NCBI GenBank assembly: GCA_000310025.1
Contig: FN649729.1
Location: 607,912 to 671,911 of the forward strand
DNA length: 64,000 nucleotides
Source: Ectocarpus siliculosus
Lineage: Eukaryota > Sar > Phaeophyceae > Ectocarpales > Ectocarpaceae
Direction: 5' to 3'
The translations under genes were made by a program, and so were the position numbers. Positions 42,529 through 52,922 of this stretch are shown in pieces (positions within the stretch are counted from its first letter, which is position 1; each line of letters begins with the position of its first letter). The notes under the pieces were generated by a model that was given only the letters and a program-made list of their open reading frames with translations, made no database searches and was not told the DNA's origin.

Positions 42529-43783
42529 TCCCGGGCGGTTCACCCAGGCGCCGGCGCGTGTTCGAAAGGCGAACGTTGTGCCCTCCCAGCCGTCGATGCC
42601 TTTTGTGGACGCGGTTGCTGTGCCCTCCGAGACGTCGGAGTTCATTCCACAGGCGGTAGCTGTGTCCCCCGAGCCGTCGATGCCTGTTTCTAGCACGGGA
42701 GTTGCGCGCGCCCAGCCATCGTGGCGTGATCAAGAGACGGTAGTTGTGCCCCCCAAGCCGTCGGCGCCTGTTCAAGAGACGGTAGCTGTGCCGCCCCAGT
42801 CGCCGGAGCCTACTCAAGGGACGGAAGCTGCCCCCCCACTGCCGTCAGCGCCTGTTTTCAGCGTGGGAGTTGCAACCCCCCAGCCATCGGGGCGTGTTGT
42901 CAGGGGGGCAGTTGCGCGCGCCCAGCCGTCGATGCCTGTTCAAGAGGCGGTAGTTGTGCCCCCCCAGTCGCCGGAGCCTACTCAAGGGACGGAAGCTGCC
43001 CCCCCACTGCCGTCGGCGCCTGTTTTCAGCTTGGGAGTTGCGCCCCCCAAGCCATCGGGGCGTGTTGTCAGGGGGGGAGCTGCGCGCGCCCAGCCGTCGA
43101 CGCTTGTTCAAGAGGCGGTAGTTGTGCCCCCCCAGTCACCGGAGCCTACTCAAGGGACGGAAGCTGCCCCCCGCCTGCCGTCGGCGCCTGTTTTCAGCTT
43201 GGGAGTTGCGCCCCCCAAGCCATCGGGGCGTGTTGTCAGGGGGGGAGCTGCGCGCGCCCAGCCGTCGACGCCTGTTCAAGAGACGGTAGGTGCGCCCCCC
43301 CAGCCATCGGCGCCTGTTGAAGAGATGGACGTTGCGCGTCCCCAGCCGTCAATGCCTGTTGAGGAGATCAAGCCGTCGGCTCCTGCTGAAGAGGCGGTAG
43401 TTGTGCCCCCCCAGCCGCCGGCGCCTGTCGACGAGACGGTAGTTGTGCCCCGCGAGCCGTCCACCCCTGTTCAAGAGACGGTGGTTGTGACCCCCCAGCC
43501 GCCGGTGCCTGTTGCAGAACCTCAAGTTGCGCTCCCCCAGCCGTCTGTGCCTGTTCAAGAGACGGTAGTTGTGCCTCCCCAGCCATCCACGCCTGTTCAA
43601 GAGACGGTAGTTGTGCCCCCTCAGCCCCCGGCGCCTGTTGAAGAACCAGAGGGTGCGCCCCCCCAGCCGCCGGCGCCTGTTGAAGACACGGAAGGGCAGG
43701 CTAGGAAAGGGCTTTTGGCGAGGATTTTCAAGTGGATCACCAGCTGTGTATGCGTATCAGAGGGAGGGTGTCCTACTTTTTAG
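42529..43783 (+). CDS. Proline-rich repeat protein (5' end unresolved)
   Basis: An open frame of about 418 codons follows a plausible acceptor (GTGACACAG, 42,528); the first in-frame ATG is 42,596 (395 residues to the stop). Nearly the whole protein is a repeat of about 15 residues of the type VVPPQPSAPVQET. Three copies of a 56-residue (168-bp) higher-order unit start at 42,770, 42,938 and 43,106; they include PPLPSAPVFSLGV and RVVRGGAARAQPS. The C-terminus is not repetitive: RKGLLARIFKWITSCVCVSE then GGCPTF. The composition suggests an extended, possibly wall- or surface-associated chain; an upstream exon could carry a signal peptide, but this was not found. A sequence related to the C-terminal tail recurs at 48,890-48,935. 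Function unknown. Confidence 0.6.
42590..43690. repeat. Nested coding tandem repeat (45 bp within 168 bp)
   Basis: The proline-rich frame is built of about 45-bp units. Between 42,770 and 43,273 these form three 168-bp higher-order copies spaced exactly 168 bp apart and nearly identical, which indicates recent homogenisation. Confidence 0.9.
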
Positions 43784-44187
43784 CTGCTGTCTTTGTGGAC
43801 AGCAAGCTGGAGTGGGAAGGGAGGGTCCGGGGTCTGCCGACAAATCCTGTTCTCTCTGTCTCTGCTCTCTCTCGTGTTTGTATTTCCTGTGAAGAGAAAA
43901 GGGATATCAAGAAAAATCATTGGCAAGCTCGAGACGGAAGTCGGAGAGAGAGATTATTGCGAGCAAGAAATTTATCCCTGCAGCATGATAGCATGGGAGA
44001 AACACCAGATGATGCAGCAGCAATGCTGCTTGCTGGTGTTGGGCCTTCTCCTTGAGCTTCGGAAGCAGGACACTGGCTGCCGTCCAAACCCTGCGCCTAC
44101 CCTGTCGGTAGAACCCATACACTGTGTAAATAAAACAAGTAAAGGCAGGCGTTTTCGCGCGGCGTACTGAATCGCTTTGATTGGTAG

Positions 44188-44240
44188 TAAAACTGACGTC
44201 TCATCATTGGCCGGCCAGTTGGCGCGGTCGATGCAAATAA
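44188..44240 (+). repeat. Dispersed short repeat family R1, copy 7
   Basis: AACTGACGTCTCATCATTGG then CCAGTTGGCGCGGTCGATGC and an A-rich tail, in intergenic DNA after the proline-rich gene. Confidence 0.65.
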
Positions 44241-44549
44241 TGAACACACGTATATGCGACAGATAGACCCTGTAAGCGATCTTAAGTTGATATGCCATTT
44301 CCTTGGGGTCTCGAGTGCGCACGTGACGCATTGCAGACGTGAAAGAAATTGTTGTTACCCTCCTCTAATCAAGCTCGTCTGTCGGTGGTTTCTTCGATCT
44401 TTTCCTTCCATCGTCATGTACAGTATATCTTCCGTAGGTATTGTTTTTTCGCGTTATGCCATCCTTCCTTTGTCGTATCAACAAAATGCGGGCTGCTACC
44501 GGCTGCGTGAGGGTACTTAAAAAAATGAAAGCTTTCACCCTGTCCGACC

Positions 44550-45570
44550 TGTTCGTGTCGCTAATGCTGCGGCAGCTGTCGTATGCCTACATACATACCC
44601 CCACTAAAATAGATCGTTACTGGGGCAGAGACGCAAGCGCATCTTGGACGACGAGCCTCCGGTCAAGCTAAACAGATTTGCTTCTGTAGTCTACCCTTCC
44701 GACCTGGAAGAGAGACAGAGCATAGCGCGTTATGGGCGCGGGGACACAGGGAGAGGGGGCCACCGGACCCAAGGATCAAAATATCAAAGTGTAGATCAAA
44801 CGCCCAGCCAACGGTGGAATACACGGCACTGTCACCTTTTTTTCGATTTTTCCGGTTCATGTTTTTTTTTTTGTTAATACTATGACCCAACGAATCTATC
44901 TCTTCTACCTAGGAAAAGAGTCTAAGATAGATCAGCAATGAATTCATAGCGTCAGAGAAAGCTACCTGTATTTCCACGGTTTCCCGAGCAGCACACAGCG
45001 ATATCTCCCCTGTGGGCAACAGGCTCAACAAGACAGTTTGGTAGCCGTTTTGTGCATCTATCCTTATGTTGCTGGCAAGGTGCATGTTTGCACATTATTT
45101 GCTACTTGGTGGCTTGGTAGCGTTATATCTACTGTAGTTTTCGTTTGGGACTTGGGACCCAAACAACCAATCAACTTCAAGGCGACGCTGCACTGTCAGG
45201 GTTGCTGTCCTGGGTTCGAGGTCCTTGCCTCTATGGAGGCTTAGATCTCGGACAGATGCTGGATGAGGAAACTTGCTGCTGTACCCCACACAGACAGACA
45301 CAGGTCGACCAACGCTGCTGCTGCTGTCTCAGGTTATCATACCTCACGCACACACTTAAACTTGCGAAACCATGGCACTGCTTCGAACTCTGGAACCAAA
45401 CTGGGTCTCAAGGCATTCTCATTAAACCTTTGTCTTACGCCATACGGTAGTTCTCCTCTGTACTATGTACAGCAAGTACGCGAGGCTACAAAACAGCCAA
45501 TTCATGTACCATACCATGCATCATGAGGTTGCATACGCGTCATCTCGGATTGCGCCGCAGGCAAACCTCC
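44550..45570 (+). repeat. Repeat segment S1, copy B
   Basis: Matches 34,300-35,110 block by block (GACGACGAGCCTCCGGTCAA, CCCTTCCGACCTGGAAGAGA, GGGGGCCACCGGACC, GGGTTCGAGGTCCTTGCCTC, CATACGCGTCATCTCGGA). It also contains the 44,968-45,050 stretch shared with 62,672-62,748. GGTTCGAGGTCC resembles a tRNA box B. Confidence 0.65.
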
Positions 45571-45834
45571 CGATCTCCACTACTTACAGCAGTATCTACA
45601 TGGAGGTCTCGTTTCGCAGAACAGAATAACGGCTCTAATTGTTGATCTCCTATCTTGGCGGTACATGTACCAAACATGAGCAGCCCGCCCGCCTGACCTC
45701 AGCTGTGAAAAGCCGAGTCGACGGCATGATCCACATGACACAGTCGGTTATAGCCTGATGGCCACACGTTCTACACAAACTCCACCATGCATGCATGTGG
45801 GCACCAGTACTTACAGCTGTCCTGTAGTTTTCTC

Positions 45835-45888
45835 GTTTCCGGGGTTATGTGGAATGTGTCCCCGCTTTCACGTGTGTTGGCGTTTTGC
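45835..45888 (-). repeat. Possible terminal inverted repeat, right
   Basis: GTGTCCCCGCTTTCACGTGT followed by GTTGGCGTT is the inverted partner of 35,112-35,165. Segment S2 copy B starts about 15 bp further on. Confidence 0.45.
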
Positions 45889-45902
45889 ATGTGTGTGATA
45901 AG

Positions 45903-47000
45903 ATCCGAGAATCCGACTGAGGCCTCTCACACCCTTCGTAAACGTCCTGGATCCTTCTGGACGACAACACTGCCGTTACAACACTGCCGTTACGCACAGT
46001 TTGCTGGGGTGGTTTAGTTGCTGTGCCCTCTGCTGCACACTCTCTCTCACATTTTTCCCACCCGTTCCCTTCCTACAGCAGCAACGAACAACTCTTGCCT
46101 CCTACCACAACCATCAGTATTATTGTGGCAGCGTCATGACGACAATGGCGCACATGCGATACTTCTATCACACTGACGATGATTTCATCCCTCTCAAGAT
46201 CGACAACGACGGCGACAAGTCCTGTTATAAGTGTCGTCGGGCTTTTTGGAAGGGAGAGACGATCGAAATTATCCCGCCTAACACCGTCAAAAACAAATCG
46301 GGGGGTGACAACTACGCCTGGATTGGGAGGAGGTGTCGCTACAGCTGCGACGGGGGAGCACGGGGCGCGAGAGACAGGGCCACCCCCAGGCAAGGCTCTT
46401 TACACTTTATGCATGCATATGCATGCACAGAACGGTCAAAGGATTTTTTCCGGTTCTGGTACGAAAAGGCACACGGCAACGAAGATATGAAGTATATGTG
46501 AACATGATCTATCTGCACTCTCACGCACCACACTTCCCAATGCATATACATGTCATTCCGGCGTAGGCACAACTTGCCGCTTGCATCATCGAACGTCTAT
46601 CTGTGCACACGCACAAAAAAAGCGCGCATGTTCTCCCGTCTTGCCGCTGTAAATAGTAGAAGAGCGGGCCCCCATCCTCTCGCCCCCGTCAACAAATAAA
46701 TCAATGTACTGAAGCGTACGTGACACCTGGACGGAGGAAGAAGATGAAGTGGCCCCCTCCCAGCGTTAGGGCCCCGTCGAGACTGACACCCGCCGCGTGG
46801 ACGGACCACGCAAATGGGTCGACCGGTCAAATGCACGATCTTCGTACATGTGCATGTACATATGCATACATGCGTGCACCCGAAGAAGTCCTTCTGCACA
46901 TATATATAGTCTACTGTAGTCTATCCATGCCCCCTGTTGCGTGCGCACGAGGCCTGTCTCTGTTCCTGGTGCAAGGAGCACGGTCTAGACTACAGGTCCT
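45903..47000 (+). repeat. Repeat segment S2, copy B
   Basis: Homologous to 39,393-40,500, including the 5' flank of the small gene, the gene itself and an ACCCGAAGAAGTCCTTCT block near 46,880. A further short remnant (GGGGCCCTTCAAGGCTGCCC) lies at 47,570-47,610. Confidence 0.8.
46136..46501 (+). CDS. Small cysteine-rich protein, copy B
   Basis: An ATG at 46,136 opens 121 codons. Core: MRYFYHTDDDFIPLKIDNDG, CYKCRRAFWKGETIEIIPPN, YAWIGRRCRYSC. The Cys pattern C-x2-C ... C-x3-C is the same as in copy A (39,597). The tail continues CTERSKDFFRFWYEKAHGNE and stops soon after; copy A reads a different frame there. Between the two copies, changes in the core include about as many or more replacement as silent changes, so selection is not obviously strong. 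Unknown function; a zinc-ribbon fold is only suggested by Cys spacing. Confidence 0.5.
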   Translation: MTTMAHMRYFYHTDDDFIPLKIDNDGDKSCYKCRRAFWKGETIEIIPPNTVKNKSGGDNYAWIGRRCRYSCDGGARGARDRATPRQGSLHFMHAYACTERSKDFFRFWYEKAHGNEDMKYM

Positions 47001-47659
47001 CGTGGAACCACGTAAAAAGTATGCATGCATGTTGAGATCCTCTCCGCACTTGAGCACCATGTTTTTCCTGGTGGCCTACATGTACGCATGCTCCAAAACA
47101 CTCGAGGTCGGGGTCGTCTTGCACGGAAAGACTCTATACTCTACGTACTGTCCACGTCGTCATTGTTTCCTCTTTTTAGGCTGCTGCTGGTTTGGTTCGG
47201 ATATTACGGTTGGTCGCAGACCCGCCACGTTTATTTAATCGAGTCTGTCTCCGTCTCACTGAACATCATACATAGACTAGACAATTGCAAGCGTTCGCTT
47301 CCATACTGAGAACCGAGATCCCCAAAGGTGCTCATTATTTTTGTCGATTGTGGAATCGGGACCGTTGCATTTCTGATATGAAAGTCGTGGGTGGCTGTAA
47401 ATCAGTGAGCAAAGCGCGGTCACACCCACCCTCGCGAGGCGGTCAGACAAGAGAGGGGGGGGACTCAGCTTCACCCCCATCATGCCCCCGTCCAGATTTT
47501 TTACTGCCACAAATAATAATTGCATACATAAACATCTTGACGGAGGACGTGGTGGTGTACGGCCCGCCTTAGGGGCCCTTCAAGGCTGCCCCCCCCCCCC
47601 GCGAATTGGTCACCTGCAGTTGGCTCTATTTTTCAAAAAGGCGGAAAGATAGCACCCCT

Positions 47660-48020
47660 CCTGAACCGATTTTCAAAAGTTCGATTGCTCCACCACCAAG
47701 ATTGCGCCAACTCCTAAAGATACAGGTTTTCGAAACATACATTCCTCGTCGAGGGCTTTCCGTAGACAGACAGACGTCTGTATCGGGTTCTTTCCGCACC
47801 CTCTTGGCCGCGCAGCAATCGAGCTTTCTTTTGTGTGCTGGTATACGCATAGGGATCGTACCGTAAGGGTTGTGAGTCAGCGCATAGGGGTGCGATCGAT
47901 TTTCAAAGCGTCATTTCTCCTCAAACAGGAGGTTACCACTGTCGAAAAGGGCTGTTTTGGAAATGTCTCATCGAGAGCTTTCCGGAGAAGTTTCAGTTGG
48001 CGCTCGCACCCTCCTGGTCT
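47660..48020. repeat. Diverged ~245-bp tandem duplication
   Basis: The order GATTTTCAAAAGTTCGATTG, CGTCGAGGGCTTTCCG, CGCACCCTCTTGG in the first copy recurs as GATTTTCAAAGCGTCATTTC, CATCGAGAGCTTTCCGG, CGCACCCTCCTGG in the second. No protein frame is shared convincingly. Confidence 0.55.
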
Positions 48021-48768
48021 AGGGAGCGTGCCATCTCTCCGCCCTCTTGCGGTGTGTTAATGAATGAGTCCAAATTTGTACATGCACGCTCTCGTTATAC
48101 CTCAACCTTCTGCACAACAATCAGTATCCATCTATGTTTGCCCCGTTTTGCGTGCGAAGGCTTGCACCCACTTGCACTCATTCGTTGTGCAAGCGTGGCA
48201 CCTAACTACTGTGAGAGGTCCTTCAAGTATACCTTAGACTTGGTAAATCCAAAGCCCTTCGTTTTTAACACAGACTTCGTACCATTATTATTTGGCGGGT
48301 GACCTAAAAAAGAGTCAGTCTTGCAAGCTGGTCTGCAACCTGAGTTTCACAATTTACAGTTTACTATTTCGGGAAACAAACCGTGTGGTGGGTGACCTCT
48401 CCTACTCTATACCCTCTCCGTACAACTCAAGGTGTGTGATATTTCCAGGTCCTGCTGTACCTTTTCCTTCTGTGGTCACAGGCAGGGCCCAACAATGGTA
48501 CAACATGTGGCGGTAGCCAGCCGAAGACACGACGCCAAGCCAAAAGCATGAAGTCGACTCCCTGCAGAAACAAACATCGTTCCACAATAACAACAGACGG
48601 TAGCTCGACAGACAGGCGCAGGCCCACCCCGCAACGCTTATTTACTACGCAATTTCGTGCCATCCCGCTGGTGGTGTTCCCCTAGTTTATTAGCGAACAA
48701 TCAATTCGTTTTTTTTCCGTTCTCCGGCTCCACCCACGTCCGTCCGTGCGTACCGGCGAAAGACATGG

Positions 48769-48957
48769 ATGGATGGCGTTTTTCGACAGATGAGCAGTCT
48801 CATGTCCTCGTCTGAACCTGCCTCCTCCTCCTCTCGCCCCACGTCCTTACACAGGGGGAGTGAAACACATGATGATGTTTCGCGACACAGCAGCACTACT
48901 AGGCCCTGGTTTCTGGCGAGGGTTATCGCGTCGATCAGGAGCTGTGTTTCCCTGTGA
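48769..48957 (+). pseudogene. Remnant of a proline-rich gene 3' exon
   Basis: A 62-codon frame ends FLARVIASIRSCVSL, comparable to LLARIFKWITSCVCV at the end of the proline-rich gene. The underlying DNA (GGCGAGGGTTATCGCGTCGA then TCAGGAGCTGTGT) is about 75% identical to 43,718-43,752. The Pro-rich repeat itself is absent, so this looks like a duplicated, reduced end of that gene. Confidence 0.35.
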
Positions 48958-49089
48958 GCCGAAGCAAGGGGGCATTGTTTTGGCGCTGGACGTGTGGCGT
49001 TCACCTTTCGCTAGCTGTGATTGATGTGGACAGATTGTGGAAGCAGCAAGATGAAGTGCAAGACGGGGGGGGGGGTTGGGGGTGGACCG

Positions 49090-49175
49090 ACAACATGGCT
49101 AGAACAGAGGCAGGGGATCGAACAAGCCCTTGTGAGATAGTTTTCGCGCGCTCCAACTCGTTGGCAAGGAATATA
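49090..49175 (-). repeat. Possible tRNA-derived SINE head
   Basis: On the minus strand TTGCCAACGAGTTGGAGCGC resembles a box A and, about 45 nt later, TTGTTCGATCCCCTG resembles a box B. No proper acceptor stem is seen, so this is not a tRNA gene. Confidence 0.25.
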
Positions 49176-49942
49176 GTCTATATATGCCTGTGCTTGGAAA
49201 TGTATACTTCATTGAGAACCGCTCGAGCTGGTGCCAAGTCCGTTGCGTGTTTACCTCAGTTCTATTGTGTTTCTCCCTACCTACTCTTTGCGGCGAGAGT
49301 TGTCGCATTTTCTTTGTCGGAGGGAAGGGCCAGAGTAGTAGGCGTACACCAATGCACGTGCGTGCGCGGGGACAGACGGTTGGAATATTGTTTGCGAAGG
49401 TCGAAGACCTCTTGTCTTGCAGTTCCTGTGCCTCATCGCCGGTGGTAAGTTGATCTGGTCTGTCTGGTGTGTTCGGCTGGAAGCTTATTAATGCAACCTG
49501 TCCGTAAGCGAAGAAATGAGCCGTACTTAGCTGCTTCCAGAGCAGTAGTGGTACTACAGACGTCTGTCAGTCGTTTGTCCTCTTTTTTTTTTTTTCGTCG
49601 AATTTGAGGCTTGTGAAGCTCTGCCAAGAGCACAAACACACACACGTGCCTATCTATATAGATAGGTAGATCGGAGTTTACTGGGTACGATATACCCGCC
49701 GCGCACTCGCCTCGGTTGGTTCATCTACGCCCGCCCGTGTGTTTTATTTCCTACCGGACGTTGCTCTAAGAAAAAATAAACGAAAGCTGTAGGACCATCA
49801 CATTGATTGACAACTCGCTGCGCTTTTTTTTACCACATTTATTTCAGGTTACTCAGTACGGAAGGAAGATGTAGGTATGTATGTGAATTAATGTTGTATG
49901 TATGCTGCTCCTGTTTTATTTTTGTCTGTCCTGATGATAGTA

Positions 49943-49943
<1 letters not shown>

Positions 49944-49975
<32 letters not shown>
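49944..49975. repeat. (GACA)n microsatellite
   Basis: About eight GACA units. A GGAC tetramer run (50,877-50,900) and an ACGT run (51,064-51,079) lie in the same region. Confidence 0.9.
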
Positions 49976-50454
49976 TCAAGATGTTGTTATGCGCACGTTG
50001 GTGCACTTTTTTTTTAGTCCTTCCCGTCCTCCAGAGCGCACGCGACGGGGTTGGTTGGTTGTTAGCACTAACCAACTACGTTTAGTTTAGGTTTTCGGGC
50101 CGTTTTTTTGTCTGTTCGCATCATCAACTCTTACGTTTACCGAAAGAATTTTCGATTCTGCTTTTTTCCTTCCTTGCCGTATGCATATATATTTGGCCTT
50201 GTTTAGTTTGGCGTTCGTTGTGTTGGTTGCGTTGTTGTCTGTTTGCAGTCGATCGTGTATGTATGATGGTCTTTGTCCGGTATTTTTCGCGGCGCCAAGC
50301 TGCACTTTCTTTTTGGGTATCATAAGGGTATTAAGTGGTTGTTCCGACGACTGACTATTATGCATTGCAACAACATCGTCGGTACCCGCTTTCCCACGGC
50401 AGAAGAAAGTTGGGTTTTTATTGTCTTAACGTGTTCTGCGCGTTTCACAGGAAG

Positions 50455-51060
50455 ATGGCGCATGATTTTCTCAACACCCCGCCAATCAATAATGAAGTAC
50501 GCAAAAATATGCTCGCGTTCGGAAAGCAAACCCGCCGCACCTCAAGGAGGGTACGTACGGACCTACAAGTATGGTACCTCTATTGTTGGATGGAGAACAA
50601 TATGAGGAACAAAGTGAGTGGCAGATCAGGGACGGGCGGGCGTGGAGATAGATTGACATGATTCCCGAGTTGTTAACGTGGTGTAGTGTGTCTTTATTTC
50701 TAGCGTCTACCGCGCTGACCAATTAAAACACTTCGATTCGTCGTCAGTCTCCTTGATCTTGAGCGGTCGGAAACAGAAAAAAGGGGTGGGTGTGATGGCG
50801 TCGTCCTCGCGTCTCGTTGCCCTTCCTTGACAATTTGGGGCATGCATCCCTTCTACCCAAAGTCAAGTCAAGTCATGGACGGACGGACGGACGGACGGAC
50901 TGGACGCGGTTCGGTGCACCATGAAGGGAGGGAGTGTTAGTGTTCCTTCCTGCAGAAGAAGAAACGCTCGGCTCGGGGGGAACGTACGTACCCAGCCAGA
51001 GGGGAGAAGGCAAAGGAAATCATCCTTACTTTTGCCCCATCTTGTTTTGCCTACTATTAA
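50455..51060 (+). CDS. Candidate two-exon gene for a small basic protein
   Basis: After an acceptor (TTTCACAG, ends 50,450) an ATG at 50,455 opens 32 codons (MAHDFLNTPPINNEVRKNML then AFGKQTRRTSRR) that end at a strong donor, GTACGT, at 50,551. A second exon after TTCCTTCCTGCAG (50,956-51,060) continues in phase with KKKRSARGERTYPARGEKAK and stops at TAA. The product would be 66 residues and strongly basic. Both exons fit canonical splice sites and phase, but I recognise no family, so chance is possible. Confidence 0.3.
50701..50752 (-). repeat. Dispersed short repeat family R1, copy 8
   Basis: Inverted, shortened copy: TAGCGTCTACCGCGCTGACC, AATTAAAACACTTCG, then GTCAGTCTC. It falls between the two candidate exons of the small basic gene. 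Confidence 0.5.
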
Positions 51061-51685
51061 TAACACGTACGTACGTACGGCGTTGTTGCTGTGGTCACCA
51101 ATGAGTTCGTTCGTCGCCGTCCTTCGTCATCATCCATCACATCCGTTCCTGGGGCGCGAAAAACAACTCCTTACAACAAAAGGCGGGATGACGGTGGTGT
51201 GTAGTCGCGGAGATAAACCACCATCATAATCATCGCGCGAAAACACCAGAACCACCATGATGCCACGTTACGAGAAGAATGGACACACAGAGATAGATAG
51301 GTGGCTGGACTCGTACAAAAGGTACGTATTGAGTCGAATTGAGCTGGCTTGAATACGTTTATCCATTAATTCTTTTTAGTACACATGGTCCAAAAACACG
51401 CGATGTACACGTTTACTACAAGTCATATATATCGGGTTAAACACACATACACCAAAGGCCCTGCGTGCTGTCTTTTTTGAGAGAGGGAAAAGAAACCACT
51501 CCGGCGTGGTACATACTTCATTGCACCCGACAATACCGGCACCACCATCGGTCGAGCTTGCGTGAAGGGAGTCTAGCACTTTTCTCACATACAATTTTCG
51601 ACCGGGGAGCCAACTACGGTCCTCGCTGGTCTACGAAGATATCGAGGAAGATTTCCTCAACCTTAAGTGCCCTGCATTAACACCA

Positions 51686-52228
51686 GTGTTCCCTGGCACC
51701 GACAGTTCCTCCTGCAGATATTGCTGGATCGCTACCCACTCCCCCGCGTACTGGGCGAATAAGAGAATAAGAAGGCACAGAGTCCACACCTCGGCAACAG
51801 GAACAAGACTCATAAAAAAGCGCACAGACAGGGAGAATAAGAACCAGCGAACCGCAAGGAAGTGCCAGAAATGCTTCACGAAAGCACGTCGATCCGCGCA
51901 CCGGTTGTCGAAGACCGAAACCAACCATGGGTCACACCACACATCATTCGCATCCCTCCGTGACAGAGCCAAAAACATGGCGCCAAAAGACGGGCGCACC
52001 AAAAGGCCCATCCCATACGTCGGTTTGATGATGAGTGCCCGCACACCAAGCGACACTCAGTACGCTGTTCGAGTGCACTACCAAAGAATCCCGCCCTTGG
52101 TACCTACTGCTGTGAATCGCGATACTGCAAATCATGACCCACCGCTATTGGACTCCTCTGTTCCGTTCCTTTGGTCGCTCTCTACGGACGGACGGGCACT
52201 GCCACGCCACACTTATAAAAAGAATTAA
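51686..52228 (+). CDS. Unassigned 180-codon open frame
   Basis: Contains two C-x2-C pairs (CRYCWIATHSPAYWANKR and ARKCQKCFTKARRSAHRLSK) in a very basic background, which could bind zinc. The opposite strand is also open over 52,056-51,634 with hydrophobic segments, so coding on either strand is unproven. No family recognised and no splice evidence. Confidence 0.2.
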   Translation: MFPGTDSSSCRYCWIATHSPAYWANKRIRRHRVHTSATGTRLIKKRTDRENKNQRTARKCQKCFTKARRSAHRLSKTETNHGSHHTSFASLRDRAKNMAPKDGRTKRPIPYVGLMMSARTPSDTQYAVRVHYQRIPPLVPTAVNRDTANHDPPLLDSSVPFLWSLSTDGRALPRHTYKKN

Positions 52229-52822
52229 AAAATTCGTTGGATGTACAAAAAAAAAAAAAAAACGTGACACCGAAGAAAACAGACTTGGCTGCCGTAGGTA
52301 AGGACGGCAGAGGCCAGTTTTCCAGCGACACGTCTCGAGGGTGTGCCACAATACATCACGCAGGAACCTTGGGCAGGTGGCCCCGCCTACCATGAGGTAG
52401 GTGCCCTATGCAGGGAGCAAAACGCGCCCGCGTCGCGCCCTGGTACAGGTTATGCTAGTCCCTTGGGTATACACGCCCCGTCCGTCAATCCCCTGTCTCC
52501 CATGGGATGTGTTGTGTGTACTCCTTTCGTGTTCTCCGTACGGCACACCGAAAATTGCACATGTGTTGATCGCTATCCAGGAAAGGGATCTGTTCCCACC
52601 ACCAAGCCCCCGGTCTATTGCCGGCCCCCTGACATCGTAAGAGAGCCGAAAAGACAAAAATTATACCCCCCCCCCCCCCGCCTCGCAGGCCCCCCGGCTA
52701 GGGGTGGGCGGGCGGAGCAGAAGGTCTTGCGGGGAGGAGCAGCCGGGTGCCCGCTGGCCCGAGGGAAGGTGGGGGGGGGCCTCGTCGGGGAGGGGGGTGT
52801 TTGGCGCGACTCCGGGCGCTTC

Positions 52823-52922
52823 NNNNNNNNNNNNNNNNNNNNNNNNNNNNNNNNNNNNNNNNNNNNNNNNNNNNNNNNNNNNNNNNNNNNNNNNNNNNNN
52901 NNNNNNNNNNNNNNNNNNNNNN
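52823..52922. other. Assembly gap (100 N)
   Basis: Exactly 100 N, the usual placeholder for a gap of unknown size, flanked by C, G and A homopolymers that look like low-quality sequence. Confidence 0.95.

Noticed and set aside
42169-43600. Minus-strand proline-gene shadows rich in Arg/Leu/Gly
   Set aside because: Mirror frames of the repeat; the plus frame has the non-repetitive conserved end and the best composition.
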